A stretch of 45,859 nucleotides of DNA from Desulfogranum mediterraneum DSM 13871 (GTDB taxonomy: Bacteria; Desulfobacterota; Desulfobulbia; Desulfobulbales; Desulfobulbaceae). Shown piece by piece: positions 22,023-31,076 of this stretch. The translations under genes and the position numbers were made by a program. Below the pieces are notes generated by a model, which worked only from the letters and a program-made list of their open reading frames with translations, was not told where the DNA came from and did no database searches. Position 1 is the first letter of the stretch, and every line of letters begins with the position of its first letter. The stretch is taken from positions 1 to 45,859 of the forward strand of contig NZ_AUCW01000029.1 of the NCBI RefSeq assembly GCF_000429965.1, in the 5' to 3' direction.

Positions 22023-22583
22023 ATGGAAGAGCAACAGACGACCATTCGGGAGTTGATCATCCCGCTGGAGCGTTATCCCCAAGTCAACGAAGAGCAGAGC
22101 GTGGAAGAGGCGGTTCGGGAGGTCATGGCCTTTCACCGTGACCCGGCTCAGCTCACCCCCCATGCCCTGGTGTTGGTGGTGAACGCGCACAATCAACTGG
22201 TGGGCCGGTTGTCGCTGATGGACATTCTCAGGGGCTTTGCCCCCAGGCTGTTTGCCAGTGTCCAGGTGGAGCAGTTCGACGGTAAGGAGGGGGAGTTCCC
22301 GGGCCTGGCCGCGTTCCACGAGGAATCTCTCTATGCAGAGTGGACCAGGAACCGGCAAAAAAGCATCCGGCCCCTGGTGCGGCCCCTGGACCTTACCCTG
22401 GAGGCAGACAGCCATATCCTCAAGGCCCTGGTGATGATGTCCGGACACCATGCCTACCATGTCCCGGTCACTGAAGGAGGGCAGGTCATCGGGGTCCTGC
22501 GCCTGGAAGAGATATTCATGGTTACCTGTAACAGCTACTGCAGGGTAGCGGATAAAAGCGGAGGAATGGAAGATGAAGAGTGA
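22023..22583 (+). CDS. CBS-domain-pair protein
   Basis: 186 residues from ATG 22023, chosen for the strong AAGGAGG 4 bases upstream. Two CBS-type units are visible: residues ~5-75 (PLERYPQVNEEQSVEEAVRE .. HALVLVVNAHNQLVGRLSLM) and ~115-175 (RPLVRPLDLTLEADSHILKA .. HHAYHVPVTEGGQVIGVLRL). A ~40-residue insertion separates them. CBS pairs usually bind adenine nucleotides and gate transporters or enzymes. The stop overlaps the start of the DASS transporter by 11 bases, which implies translational coupling. It is therefore probably a cytoplasmic nucleotide-sensing regulator of that transporter (inference). Confidence 0.85.
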   Translation: MEEQQTTIRELIIPLERYPQVNEEQSVEEAVREVMAFHRDPAQLTPHALVLVVNAHNQLVGRLSLMDILRGFAPRLFASVQVEQFDGKEGEFPGLAAFHEESLYAEWTRNRQKSIRPLVRPLDLTLEADSHILKALVMMSGHHAYHVPVTEGGQVIGVLRLEEIFMVTCNSYCRVADKSGGMEDEE

Positions 22584-24093
22584 AGCATCTCAAGCAATCC
22601 GGAGCGAAACCACTCCGGTAATCAGGCTGCCGGAACTGCCCAGCACCCTGGACTGGAAGCGACTGGCCTTCATGCTGCTGGGTATCGGGGTCTTTACCCT
22701 GGTCTATTACTGCCCGCCCTGGCCCGATGCCATCGATCCCATGGGTCAGCATTTCGAGTTGAGTCGAGAGGCCAAGGGGGCCCTGGCGGTCTTTGGTCTG
22801 GCCGCGATCTGGTGGGTCTTTGAGGTGGTGCCCATCGGGGTGACCAGTCTGACCATCGGCGCCCTCCAGGCCCTGTTTATGATCAGGGACCCCAAGGTGG
22901 CCTTCAAGGACTTCATGGATCCCTCGGTGCTCTTCATCTTTGGTTCCATTGTCATTGGCATGGTCTTTACCAAGACCGGACTGACCCGGCGGATCGCCTA
23001 TAAGATGCTCTCTGTGGTGGGCGAGCGGACCGGCATGATCATGTTGGGCTGCTTTGTGATGACCGCAGCCCTGACCCACCTGATGGCCCATACGGCGGTG
23101 GCAGCCACCATGTTTCCCCTGCTGATAGCCATCCATGCCCTTTACGCCGAAGAGGGGGAGGTCACCCGGTTCGGCAAGGGGCTCTTCATCGGCATGGCCT
23201 ATGTGGCCGGGGCCGGCTCCATCATTACCCTGCTCGGTGCGGCCCGGGGGGCGGTAGCCCTGGGCTTTTATAAGGATATCATGAATGTGGACATCAGCTT
23301 CTTCCAGCTCACCGCCTACATGTTTCCCGTTGGCTGGCTGATGACCTTCCTGCTCTGGGGCTTTGCCATGGTGGTGTTCAAGCCGGAGCAGAGCGCCATC
23401 CCGGGGCTCAAGGAGAAGTCGAAGCGGATGTATCAGGATCTGGGCCGTTGGAGTCGCCAGGAGATACTGGCCGCCGCCATTGTCCTGGTGACCATCGTGG
23501 TCATCGCCCTGAAGAATTTTATTCCGGCCCTGGGCGGACTCCATAAGACCGGGGTGCTGCTCTGTTCCACCATCGGTTTTTTCCTCTGCAACATCCTGGA
23601 TATCGATGACCTGGAAGAGATTCCCTGGAACATCATTCTCCTCTTTGCCGGGGCCATGTCCATCGGCTTCTGTCTGTGGGAGACCGGGGCTGCCAAGTGG
23701 CTGGCCGTCAACTGGCTGGTGCTCTTTGAGCATGCGCCTCCCCTGGTCTTTATCCTGGGTATGGCCTTTTTCGTGATGATCATGACCAACTTTATCATGA
23801 ACGTGGCTGCCATCGCCATCTCCCTGCCCGTGGCCCTGGTTATTGCCCCCTACCTGGGTGTGGCCGGCGAGGTGATCCTCTTTTCCTCGCTGATCGTCGC
23901 CGGTATGCCCTTCATGCTGCTGGTGGGGGCAGCGCCCAACGCCATTGCCTACAACTCAAAGCAATTTACCCCGGGAGAATTTTTTCTCTACGGCATTCCG
24001 GCCAGTATCATGCTGATGCTGGTTACCTGGCTGGCCATCACCGTGATCTGGCCGCTGATGGGCATGGAGGTCTATATCCCCAGGGTGGTCTGA
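22573..24093 (+). CDS. SLC13/DASS family sodium:anion transporter (divergent)
   Basis: 506 residues with about 11-12 membrane spans. The overall plan fits DASS transporters (IWWVFEVVPIGVTSLTIGAL at the start; FGSIVIGMVFTKTGLTRRIA; NIILLFAGAMSIGFCLWETG; VAGMPFMLLVGAAPNAIAYN near the end). The SNT motifs that form the sodium and substrate sites in characterised members are altered: here LMAHTAVAATMFPL and TNFIMNVAAIAISLP. The substrate may therefore differ from dicarboxylates. In sulfate reducers DASS proteins are candidates for sulfate or sulfonate uptake (established suggestion, not shown here). The start overlaps the CBS gene, and two-component genes lie on both sides. Confidence 0.88.
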   Translation: MKSEASQAIRSETTPVIRLPELPSTLDWKRLAFMLLGIGVFTLVYYCPPWPDAIDPMGQHFELSREAKGALAVFGLAAIWWVFEVVPIGVTSLTIGALQALFMIRDPKVAFKDFMDPSVLFIFGSIVIGMVFTKTGLTRRIAYKMLSVVGERTGMIMLGCFVMTAALTHLMAHTAVAATMFPLLIAIHALYAEEGEVTRFGKGLFIGMAYVAGAGSIITLLGAARGAVALGFYKDIMNVDISFFQLTAYMFPVGWLMTFLLWGFAMVVFKPEQSAIPGLKEKSKRMYQDLGRWSRQEILAAAIVLVTIVVIALKNFIPALGGLHKTGVLLCSTIGFFLCNILDIDDLEEIPWNIILLFAGAMSIGFCLWETGAAKWLAVNWLVLFEHAPPLVFILGMAFFVMIMTNFIMNVAAIAISLPVALVIAPYLGVAGEVILFSSLIVAGMPFMLLVGAAPNAIAYNSKQFTPGEFFLYGIPASIMLMLVTWLAITVIWPLMGMEVYIPRVV

Positions 24094-24367
24094 GCTGAAG
24101 CTGATCCAGGTGGTATTGGTGGGCGGTCCGGGAAGCGCCGTCCATCAACCACGTTGTGGGAGCGTAGAGGTGGCCTGGTTGTTTAATGTACTGATTTTAA
24201 GTTAAAAGATTGGTGGCTCGCTTGAGTCTGATGGTGCATTTTCTGGTCGACGAGCTATACTCCACAGCCAGGTGGTAGGAAATGTTGAGCGGGCGCCCGG
24301 ACTATGCAAGATAGCCGTTGGTCCAGGGCCCCTCCTGTGAATCTTTCTCTTGCAGGGAGTAGCTGCC
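24094..24367. other. Gap between DASS gene and second sigma-54 activator
   Basis: About 270 bases with no gene. An AT-rich stretch (TACTGATTTTAAGTTAAAAG, 24199-24218) may hold a promoter, but no -35/-10 pair or -24/-12 element is convincing. Confidence 0.35.
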
Positions 24368-25744
24368 ATGGATGCTGATCGTGCCTTTCAAAGCCGTCTC
24401 GAGTGCGGCGAACTGCTCAACTCCATCCCCCATGGAGTGGCCCTCCTGGACCGCAGGCTCTGCCTGGTGACCATGAACCGTACCCTGGAAGCCATGACCG
24501 GCTATCAGGCCCTGGAGGCCAGGGGGGTGTACGGCGACTATATTCTCCGTACCGATCTGGGCAGCAACGACCAGTTGAGCAGGCAGGTACTGGCAGACGG
24601 CAAGACCGTGGCCAGGGACACCACCATCATCAACACCTCCCGCACCACTATTCCGGTGCACTGCACCCTGAGCCGGCTCCATGATCAGCAGGGGCAGCCG
24701 GTGGGGCTGGTGATGGTGCTGGAGGATATCTCGCTTCTCCAGCAGGCTGGTCCGGGACTCGGCGCTGAAGTCCGCTCCGAGATCATCGGTCATAGCCAGG
24801 AGATGGAGGCGGTCTTTGAGTTGATGGCGGTGCTGGCCCGTACCGATGCGGCGGTCTTGGTCACCGGCGAGACCGGCACGGGCAAGGATAAGATCGCCGA
24901 ACAGCTCCATCAATCCTCTCCCCGGGCCCGACACCGTTTTGTCAAGGTCAACTGCGGCGCCCTGCCCGAGGCCCTGTTGGAATCTGAACTCTTCGGCCAT
25001 GTCAAGGGGGCCTTTACCGGGGCCGTGGCAGATCGTGCCGGGATGTTCAAGCTGGCCGACAAGGGGACCATCTTCCTCACCGAGATCGGTGACCTCTCCC
25101 TGCCGCTTCAGGTCAAGCTGCTTTCGGTGCTCGACGACCAGGAGTTCTATCCCGTGGGGGGCAGCACCAAGCTGAAGGTGAACGTCCGAATCATAGCCGC
25201 CACCCATCACCGCCTCCGGGAAGAGGTGGAGCAGGGGCGTTTCCGGGAGGATCTCTTCTATCGGCTCAACGTCCTCAACCTCCACATGCCGCCCCTGCGG
25301 GAACGGAGTGGTGATGTCCAGCTGCTTCTGGAGCACTTTGTGCAGCATTTCAACCGGGTCCATGGCCGGAATATCCAGGGGGTCTCCGATGAGGCCCGGG
25401 CCCTGCTGGAAAGCTACCCCTATCCAGGTAATGTCCGTGAGCTGCGCAACCTGGTGGAGTTTGCCGTGAACTTATGTCCTGGCGGACAGCTGGGGATCAA
25501 GGACCTGCCCCGCTATCTCTCCAGGCAGCCTGCAGCCCCCCGGCTGCAGCGCACAGCCGCCTCCCTGCCTGCCGCCTCCGCCCTTTCCGGGGAGCTGCGG
25601 CCCCGGGCCTGGCCCGAGCTGGAACGACAACAGATCGTCGATGCCCTCCTGGCCAGCGGCGGCAACCGGACCAGGGCTGCCGCCGCCCTGGGCTGGGGCA
25701 GGACCACCCTCTGGCGGAAGATGATCAAGTATCAGTTGGTCTGA
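24368..25744 (+). CDS. PAS-AAA+-Fis sigma-54-dependent activator with altered Walker B
   Basis: 458 residues from ATG 24368, with GGGAG 8 bases upstream. The PAS domain spans ~10-125 ([20 protein letters not shown] .. [10 protein letters not shown]). The AAA+ domain spans ~140-375: Walker [15 protein letters not shown] present ([12 protein letters not shown]), Walker [12 protein letters not shown] with Thr in place of the first Asp, and [10 protein letters not shown]. The Fis-type helix-turn-helix is at the C-terminus ([20 protein letters not shown]). The Glu of Walker B is kept, so it may still hydrolyse ATP. No target promoter was found nearby. It is followed after 11 bp by the FeMo-co-like gene and is probably part of the same operon. 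Confidence 0.92.
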   Translation: MDADRAFQSRLECGELLNSIPHGVALLDRRLCLVTMNRTLEAMTGYQALEARGVYGDYILRTDLGSNDQLSRQVLADGKTVARDTTIINTSRTTIPVHCTLSRLHDQQGQPVGLVMVLEDISLLQQAGPGLGAEVRSEIIGHSQEMEAVFELMAVLARTDAAVLVTGETGTGKDKIAEQLHQSSPRARHRFVKVNCGALPEALLESELFGHVKGAFTGAVADRAGMFKLADKGTIFLTEIGDLSLPLQVKLLSVLDDQEFYPVGGSTKLKVNVRIIAATHHRLREEVEQGRFREDLFYRLNVLNLHMPPLRERSGDVQLLLEHFVQHFNRVHGRNIQGVSDEARALLESYPYPGNVRELRNLVEFAVNLCPGGQLGIKDLPRYLSRQPAAPRLQRTAASLPAASALSGELRPRAWPELERQQIVDALLASGGNRTRAAAALGWGRTTLWRKMIKYQLV

Positions 25745-25755
25745 GTGAGGTAACG

Positions 25756-26115
25756 ATGAAGATACTGCTTACCATCCGTGGTGATTTCATTGCCCCCAGG
25801 TTTGATCGAATCGCGGAGGTGATGATTGCCAGTTGCTATGATCGTCAGTTGCTGGAGGAGCCCCGTTCCATTCTCCTGGCCGAGTCTTCTGCAGAAAAAC
25901 TCTGCGACCTGGCCCTGAAGGAGAATGTGGACATGGTCATCTGCGGGGCCATCGAGGAGCAGCATTACCAGTATCTGCGCTGGAAAAAGGTCAGGGTGAT
26001 CGATTCGGTCATCGGCCCCCATGAACGGGTCCTGGAGATGGCCCTGGGCGAAGAACTCGCTCCGGGCACCCTCCTGGCCGGGGTGGACTCCGTGGGAGCT
26101 GGGGGATGTCTTTAA
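25756..26115 (+). CDS. Dinitrogenase FeMo-cofactor-biosynthesis-like small protein
   Basis: 119 residues from ATG 25756 (GAGG upstream). The start MKILLTIRGDFIAPRFDRIA and the middle LALKENVDMVICGAIEEQHY fit the NifX/NifB-C-terminal-like RNase H fold family, whose members bind iron-molybdenum or iron-sulfur clusters or act in signalling. There is no nitrogenase gene nearby. Here it is placed between a sigma-54 activator and a histidine kinase, and its last codons overlap the kinase start by 10 bases. A sensory or accessory role to the kinase is therefore more likely than cofactor assembly (inference). Confidence 0.75.
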   Translation: MKILLTIRGDFIAPRFDRIAEVMIASCYDRQLLEEPRSILLAESSAEKLCDLALKENVDMVICGAIEEQHYQYLRWKKVRVIDSVIGPHERVLEMALGEELAPGTLLAGVDSVGAGGCL

Positions 26116-27890
26116 AGCACGGCTGGCTGGCGCGGATCATGCCTTCCTTCAGCCAGGATATCGAGCATGGTGGTGATCTTGAAAAAGAGTACCGCTTCTT
26201 TTCCAGGAGCCTGTTTGCCATCATCCTGGTGCTGGTACTCACTCCCCTGATGATTATCTCCATGCTCTCCCACTACCAGTACCGGCAGCTCCTCCAGAAG
26301 AAGGAGCTGGCCCAGATCGTCCTCAACGTGGAGCAGGGAGAGAGCACCATCGAACGCTTCGTTTCCAAGCTGCAATCCATCATCAAGTTTGTCGGCCGGG
26401 ATGATCGCTACCAGGAGTTGCTCGACCCCCAGGCCCTGGAAACCCTCTTCAGCCGCCTGCAGCGTGAGTATCCCGACTTTGTCGACCTGGAGATCATCGA
26501 TGCCCGGGGGATCTCCAGATCCTATGTCGGACCGTATCAACTCAAAGGGAGGGAGTACGGTGACCAGACCTGGTACCGGCAGGTGCTCCTCAAGGGGGTC
26601 TATATCAGTACGGTCTTTTCCGGCTTCCGCCGGGTTCCCCACTTTGTGATCGCGGTGAGCCGCAGGCATCCCCGGCAGCCGGGTTCCTGGGTCCTGCGGG
26701 TGACCATCGACGGCAACACCCTTCAGCGCTACGTGGATACCATCAGGACCTCCTCGGTGGATGATATCTTTCTGGTTGATGGAGACCAGAAGGTACTGAC
26801 CAGGCCGCAGAAATACGGGCTGGTTGGTCAGCACAGCGCCTTTGCTGAGGCCGTGGAATCCACCAGCTATGACCTCTCCTCCATTGTCGCCGAACACGAG
26901 GTCCTGCTCCAGCAGCATATCGCCATCACGGTCAAGAAGATTCAGGGTGGCGAGCGGATCCTCCATGTGGCCGTGGATCTGAAAGAGACCCCCTGGCGGC
27001 TGGTGATGGTCAAGGAGCTCTATATGCATGGTGAGGCCTGGTTCTACTTCCAGCTCCGCCTCTTCTCCATCCTCTTTTGCTGCGTGGTGGTGGCGATCTT
27101 TATTATTCTCCGGCTCAGTAACGGGATCACCAGCTATATCCGGGAGAGTGATCGCAAGCGCCAGCTTTTTCTGGCAGAGGCCGAACATGCCAACAAGCTG
27201 GCCTCCATCGGCCGCTTGGCCGCCGGGGTGGCCCATGAGATCAATAATCCCCTCTCCATCATCAACCAGAAGACCGGCCTGGTCCTCGATTACTTTGAGA
27301 TGAGCGGTGTCTTTGACCATAAGGAGGCCATGGAGGAGGCCCTGGACGGCATCCAGAAGAGCGTCAACCGCTGCAAGACCATCACCCACCGTTTACTGGG
27401 TTTTGCCCGCCATACCGAGGTGGAAAGCGAAGAGATCGATCTCAATCTCCTCCTGGAGGAGGTGGTGGCCTTTCTGGCCAAGGAGGCCACCTATAATCAG
27501 ATCTGCATCGACTATGCACTGGATCAGGAGCTGGAGCGGATCGTCAGTGACCGCGGTCAGCTCCAACAGGTCCTGCTCAACATCGTCAACAACGCCATCG
27601 ACGCCATCGGCAGCAACGGCCGGATCATCCTGGGATCCAGGCAGAAGGATCGTGGGCAGGTGGTGGTGACCATCGCTGACAACGGTGGGGGCATGTCCCG
27701 GGAGGTGCAGCAGCGGATCTTTGATCCCTTCTTTACCACCAAGGAGACGGGCAAGGGTACCGGCCTGGGACTCTCCATCACCTATGGTATTGTCGAGAAG
27801 CTGGGCGGCACCATCCGGGTGGAGTCGGAGGTGGGTGCAGGCACCTGTTTTGAAATCACCCTCCCGGTGGGCCGGGGGCAAGCAGGGTGA
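26106..27890 (+). CDS. Membrane sensor histidine kinase with periplasmic Cache domain
   Basis: 594 residues. Transmembrane helix 1 is near residues 33-52 ([20 protein letters not shown]). A large periplasmic domain of double-Cache type spans ~60-300 ([40 protein letters not shown]). Transmembrane helix 2 is near 313-333 ([18 protein letters not shown]). The kinase core has H-box [14 protein letters not shown]-box [14 protein letters not shown]1 ADNGGGM, F-box [10 protein letters not shown] and G2 [10 protein letters not shown]; all catalytic motifs are present. It senses a periplasmic small molecule and probably phosphorylates one or more of the neighbouring receivers (20189, 21442, 27985). 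Confidence 0.93.
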   Translation: MSLKHGWLARIMPSFSQDIEHGGDLEKEYRFFSRSLFAIILVLVLTPLMIISMLSHYQYRQLLQKKELAQIVLNVEQGESTIERFVSKLQSIIKFVGRDDRYQELLDPQALETLFSRLQREYPDFVDLEIIDARGISRSYVGPYQLKGREYGDQTWYRQVLLKGVYISTVFSGFRRVPHFVIAVSRRHPRQPGSWVLRVTIDGNTLQRYVDTIRTSSVDDIFLVDGDQKVLTRPQKYGLVGQHSAFAEAVESTSYDLSSIVAEHEVLLQQHIAITVKKIQGGERILHVAVDLKETPWRLVMVKELYMHGEAWFYFQLRLFSILFCCVVVAIFIILRLSNGITSYIRESDRKRQLFLAEAEHANKLASIGRLAAGVAHEINNPLSIINQKTGLVLDYFEMSGVFDHKEAMEEALDGIQKSVNRCKTITHRLLGFARHTEVESEEIDLNLLLEEVVAFLAKEATYNQICIDYALDQELERIVSDRGQLQQVLLNIVNNAIDAIGSNGRIILGSRQKDRGQVVVTIADNGGGMSREVQQRIFDPFFTTKETGKGTGLGLSITYGIVEKLGGTIRVESEVGAGTCFEITLPVGRGQAG

Positions 27891-27984
27891 GCCGCCGTTG
27901 CTTCTCTGAAGAGGGGCGGTTTACAGGGGATAACCGTTAAGGGGCGGGCCATGGGTGTGGCCCGGCTGTGAGCAGGGAGGAAGG

Positions 27985-28404
27985 ATGATAAAGGGAAAGG
28001 TGTTGATCATTGATGATGAGGTGGAGTTTGCCGCGACCCTGTGTCAGCGCTTGCGTCTGCGGGGGGTTGATGCGGTGGATATCCACAGCGGCACCGAGGG
28101 CTTGGCCAGCTTGGGTGAGCTTGGCCCGGATATCGTGGTCCTTGACCTGAAGATGCCTGACATGAACGGCCTGGATATCCTGACCGAGATCAAGGAGAAT
28201 CACCCGGCCATCCAGGTGATCATGCTCACCGGTCACGGTTCGGTGGCCTCCGGGGTCAGGGCCATGGAAAAGGGGGCCTTTGACTACATCATGAAGCCGG
28301 TTGATCTCAAGGAACTGTTGGCCAAGATGGAACAGGCCGACCAGGACATAGGGGGCAACGGCGGCCAGGGAGGGGAAGCGGATGAACGCGATCAGCGATC
28401 ATGA
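27985..28404 (+). CDS. Single-domain response regulator
   Basis: 139 residues from ATG 27985, with GGGAGGAAGG just upstream. The receiver motifs are complete: VLIIDDEVEF, VVLDLKMPDMNG, IMLTGHGSVASG and YIMKPVD. The tail is Gly- and Asp-rich with no output domain. It closely resembles the receivers at 20189 and 21442. It lies 94 bp behind the histidine kinase and overlaps the next, truncated kinase by 23 bases. Confidence 0.92.
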   Translation: MIKGKVLIIDDEVEFAATLCQRLRLRGVDAVDIHSGTEGLASLGELGPDIVVLDLKMPDMNGLDILTEIKENHPAIQVIMLTGHGSVASGVRAMEKGAFDYIMKPVDLKELLAKMEQADQDIGGNGGQGGEADERDQRS

Positions 28405-28606
28405 ACTCTGTCAAAAACGACTGGCGGCCCATGGCAGGATCATGGCCGGCCTCTCCCATGAGATGAAAAATCATCTGGGCATCATCCGTGAGTCCAATGG
28501 GCTGGTGGAAGATCTGCTGGGCCCGGCCGGGCAAGAGCTGTCGACCTGCTGCCTGATTCCCTCCCTCTCCCAGGTCGATGAGGGGCCGGTGGTTGCAGGG
28601 GGGTAA
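28382..28606 (+). CDS. Truncated histidine kinase (dimerisation/H-box part only)
   Basis: 74 residues. The first half reads KRLAAHGRIMAGLSHEMKNH followed by LGIIRESNGLVEDLLG, which is the phosphohistidine helix of a family of soluble kinases. The ATP-binding domain is missing: the frame stops at 28606. The following ~150 bases carry only weakly kinase-like residues in another frame. It is either a remnant of a full kinase that lost its catalytic domain, or a small phosphotransfer-like protein. Codon context and overlap with the preceding receiver gene suggest it was once a complete last gene of the operon. Confidence 0.6.
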   Translation: MNAISDHELCQKRLAAHGRIMAGLSHEMKNHLGIIRESNGLVEDLLGPAGQELSTCCLIPSLSQVDEGPVVAGG

Positions 28607-28708
28607 GATCTGGTTTTCCGGGGCCGGGCCTGCTGAGGTCGGAAGATCTTGTCCGCAGGGTCCGCCTCATCCTTTGCCTCATCCTGTACCACGTGCCGGA
28701 GGCCCTGA

Positions 28709-28730
28709 TCTCCGGCTGCAGCTCCGGAGA
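28709..28730 (+). terminator. Weak hairpin at the end of the signalling cluster
   Basis: TCTCCGG (28709-28715) pairs with CCGGAGA (28724-28730) around an 8-base loop. A run of seven T residues follows, but only 13 bases later, so it is a poor intrinsic terminator by the usual rule. Confidence 0.35.
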
Positions 28731-28793
28731 ATGGTTTGGGATATTTTTTTAAGGGGATTGGCCGCACCACCCTCCGGGAAAGGACCTTTTCGT

Positions 28794-28822
28794 TTGACAC
28801 CACCCTGTTGATTACGTATAAA
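28794..28822 (+). promoter_or_regulatory. Sigma-70-type promoter of the purine uptake operon
   Basis: TTGACA (28794-28799), 17 bases, TATAAA (28817-28822): a near-consensus promoter 88 bp upstream of the binding-protein start. The leader between them carries no recognisable purine riboswitch. Confidence 0.85.
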
Positions 28823-28909
28823 ATGCGTGAAATCTGATTTTTTATCCACCCCTGGGTGCGCCTACCAGAGCGTATTCAGGGGCTTTTATATCTATTCAGG
28901 AGGGTAAGC

Positions 28910-29971
28910 ATGCGTGTTGTAACGATAATTTCTGTTTTACTCCTCAGCATGGTGATGGCCGCTCATGCTGCGGCAGAGAAGGAGTTGCAGGTCGGTTTTG
29001 TCTATGTCTCCCCGATCGGTGATGCCGGCTACTCCTATGCCCATGACAAGGGGCGTCAGGCGGTGGAGGGTATGGACGGGGTCAAGACCTCCTACGTGGA
29101 GTCGGTCAAGGAAGGACCTGACTCGGAACGGGTCATCCTCAACATGGCCCGCAAGGGCTATGATCTGATCTTTGCCACCAGCTTCGGCTATATGGATCCC
29201 ATGCTCAAGGTGGCCCGGCAGTTCCCCAAGACCGTCTTCATGCACTGCGCCGGCTTTAAGAAGGCCGATAACATGGGCAACTACTTTGGTCGGATGTACC
29301 AGGCACGTTACCTCAGCGGCATGGTGGCCGGTGCCATGAGCAAGAGCAACATCCTCGGCTATGTAGCGGCCTTCCCCATCCCCGAGGTCATCCGCGGGAT
29401 CAACGCCTTTACCCTGGGGGCCCAGGCCGTCAACCCGGAGGTATCTGTGCGGGTGGTCTGGACCAAGACCTGGTATGATCCGGCCACCGAGAAGGAGGCG
29501 GCCAAGTCGCTGCTGGATGTGGGTGCCGATGTCATCGCCCAGCACCAGGATTCTCCCGGTCCCCAGGAGGCGGCCCAGGAGAAGGGGGTCTACTCCATTG
29601 GCTACAACTCGGACATGAGCGGTTTTGCCCCCAAGGCCCATCTCACCGCCGCCATCTGGAACTGGGGCCCCTACTACAGCGAGATCGTCCGCCAGGTCCA
29701 GGACGGCAGCTGGAAGGCTGAGGCAGCCTGGCGCGGGATGGATGCCGGCATCGTTGAGCTGGCCCCCTTTGGTCCCATGGTGCCCAAGCAGCTGCAGGAC
29801 CAGGTCCGGGCCAAGCAGGAGGAGATCGTCTCCGGCGCCTTCCATGTCTTTTCCGGTCCGATCAAGGATCAGCAGGGCGCGGTCAAGATCCCGGCCGGGA
29901 GTATGGCCACGGATCAGGAGATGCTGGGCATGACCTGGTTTGTCCAGGGCGTGGTCGGCACCACCGAGTAA
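28910..29971 (+). CDS. BMP-family periplasmic binding protein of a purine-type ABC transporter
   Basis: 353 residues from ATG 28910 with AGGAGGG upstream. A signal peptide (MRVVTIISVLLLSMVMAAHA) is followed by the basic-membrane-protein/Med fold: VGFVYVSPIGDAGYSYAHD, RKGYDLIFATSFGYMDP, FPKTVFMHCAGFK and GADVIAQHQDSPGPQEAAQ. BMP/PnrA-like proteins bind purine nucleosides or related compounds. Placement with two permeases, a double ABC ATPase and a xanthine-guanine phosphoribosyltransferase supports purine uptake, although the exact ligand is not known. Note: no lipobox Cys is seen at the signal-peptide end, so it is probably a soluble periplasmic protein. Confidence 0.92.
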   Translation: MRVVTIISVLLLSMVMAAHAAAEKELQVGFVYVSPIGDAGYSYAHDKGRQAVEGMDGVKTSYVESVKEGPDSERVILNMARKGYDLIFATSFGYMDPMLKVARQFPKTVFMHCAGFKKADNMGNYFGRMYQARYLSGMVAGAMSKSNILGYVAAFPIPEVIRGINAFTLGAQAVNPEVSVRVVWTKTWYDPATEKEAAKSLLDVGADVIAQHQDSPGPQEAAQEKGVYSIGYNSDMSGFAPKAHLTAAIWNWGPYYSEIVRQVQDGSWKAEAAWRGMDAGIVELAPFGPMVPKQLQDQVRAKQEEIVSGAFHVFSGPIKDQQGAVKIPAGSMATDQEMLGMTWFVQGVVGTTE

Positions 29972-30011
29972 GCTGCCATGACTTCAGCGCGAGGAACCTG
30001 AGCCCATCCCG

Positions 30012-31076
30012 ATGCCACGGTTTCGAATCATCAAGCGACAGGAACGCCTTGGTTGGCGTTCCTGTTTTATTTTTCTTGCCGCCATCCTCCTCTCCCTGCT
30101 CTTCAGCGGGGTGATGCTGGCCCTGCGCGGCACTCCGCCCCTGGAGGGGATCCTGATCCTCTTCAAGGGGGCCTTTGGCTCCCGCTGGGCCATCGAGGAC
30201 AGCCTGATCAAGGCCATCCCCATCTTTCTCTGTTCCCTGGGCGTGGCCATGGCCTTTCGTCTCCAGATCTGGAACATCGGCGCCGAGGGCCAGTTTGCCC
30301 TGGGAGCCATCGGCGCCACCTGGATGGCCCTCTCCTTTCCCGAACTGCCCCAGCTGGTGCTGCTGCCCCTGATGGTCGGGATGGCCTGTGTGGCCGGCGG
30401 CTGCTGGGGGCTGATCCCGGCCATCCTGCGTCAGCGCCTGGGCACCAATGAGATCATCGTCACCCTGATGATGAACTATATCGCCATCCTGCTCCTGGAT
30501 TACCTGGTCTACGGGGTGTGGAAGGATCCCACCAGCTTCGGTTTTCCCATGACCGCGGAGTTCGTCCCCCAGGCCATTGTCGGCAAGATCGGCAGCAGCG
30601 GGGTGAACTGGGGCATCCTCCACTGCCTGCTCTTGGGCATCCTCTTCTGGGTCTTTGTCACCTTTACCCGCACCGGCTTTGAGCTCAGGGCCAGCGGTGA
30701 CAGTGTCCGGGCGGCCCGCTATGCCGGCATTCCCTACAGCGGCCTGGTGGTCCTGGTGATGGTCATCAGCGGTGCCCTGGCCGGTTGGGCCGGTTTTCTG
30801 GAGGCCTCGGCCACCATCAACCGCCTCCAGCCCTCCATCATGGTGGGCTATGGCTACACCGCCATCGTGGTGGCCTGGCTGGCCCGACTCCATCCCCTCA
30901 ACATCGCCGTCACCTCCCTGCTCCTGGCCGGGCTGAGGGTGGGGGTGGAGAACCTCCAGCTGGACCTCCAGGTACCGGCGGCCTTTGGCGGCATCCTCGA
31001 GGGCTTGATCCTGATGACCGTGCTGGCCGGCGGTTTTTTTGTCCATTATCGTATCGTCAGCGTGAGGCAGCCATGA
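30012..31076 (+). CDS. ABC transporter permease 1 (BMP/nucleoside type)
   Basis: 354 residues with about nine to ten membrane helices. It contains LQIWNIGAEGQFALGAIGAT, QRLGTNEIIVTLMMNYIAIL, TGFELRASGDSVRAARYAGI and GYGYTAIVVAWLARLHPLNI, all characteristic of the long permease of BMP-type nucleoside ABC importers. The ATG at 30012 has only a weak upstream site. The stop codon overlaps the start of the next permease (ATGA), implying coupled translation of the two subunits in the membrane complex. Confidence 0.92.
   Translation: MPRFRIIKRQERLGWRSCFIFLAAILLSLLFSGVMLALRGTPPLEGILILFKGAFGSRWAIEDSLIKAIPIFLCSLGVAMAFRLQIWNIGAEGQFALGAIGATWMALSFPELPQLVLLPLMVGMACVAGGCWGLIPAILRQRLGTNEIIVTLMMNYIAILLLDYLVYGVWKDPTSFGFPMTAEFVPQAIVGKIGSSGVNWGILHCLLLGILFWVFVTFTRTGFELRASGDSVRAARYAGIPYSGLVVLVMVISGALAGWAGFLEASATINRLQPSIMVGYGYTAIVVAWLARLHPLNIAVTSLLLAGLRVGVENLQLDLQVPAAFGGILEGLILMTVLAGGFFVHYRIVSVRQP

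Noticed and set aside
24094-24367. A sigma-54 promoter in front of the second activator (TGGCTCG-like string near 24220)
   Set aside because: It lacks the conserved -12 TTGC at the right spacing; not reported as a site.
28823-28909. Possible purine riboswitch in the leader of the purine uptake operon
   Set aside because: The 87-base leader lacks the conserved purine-aptamer core and shows no paired loops of the right kind. Other xanthine or PRPP aptamers could not be recognised by eye either.
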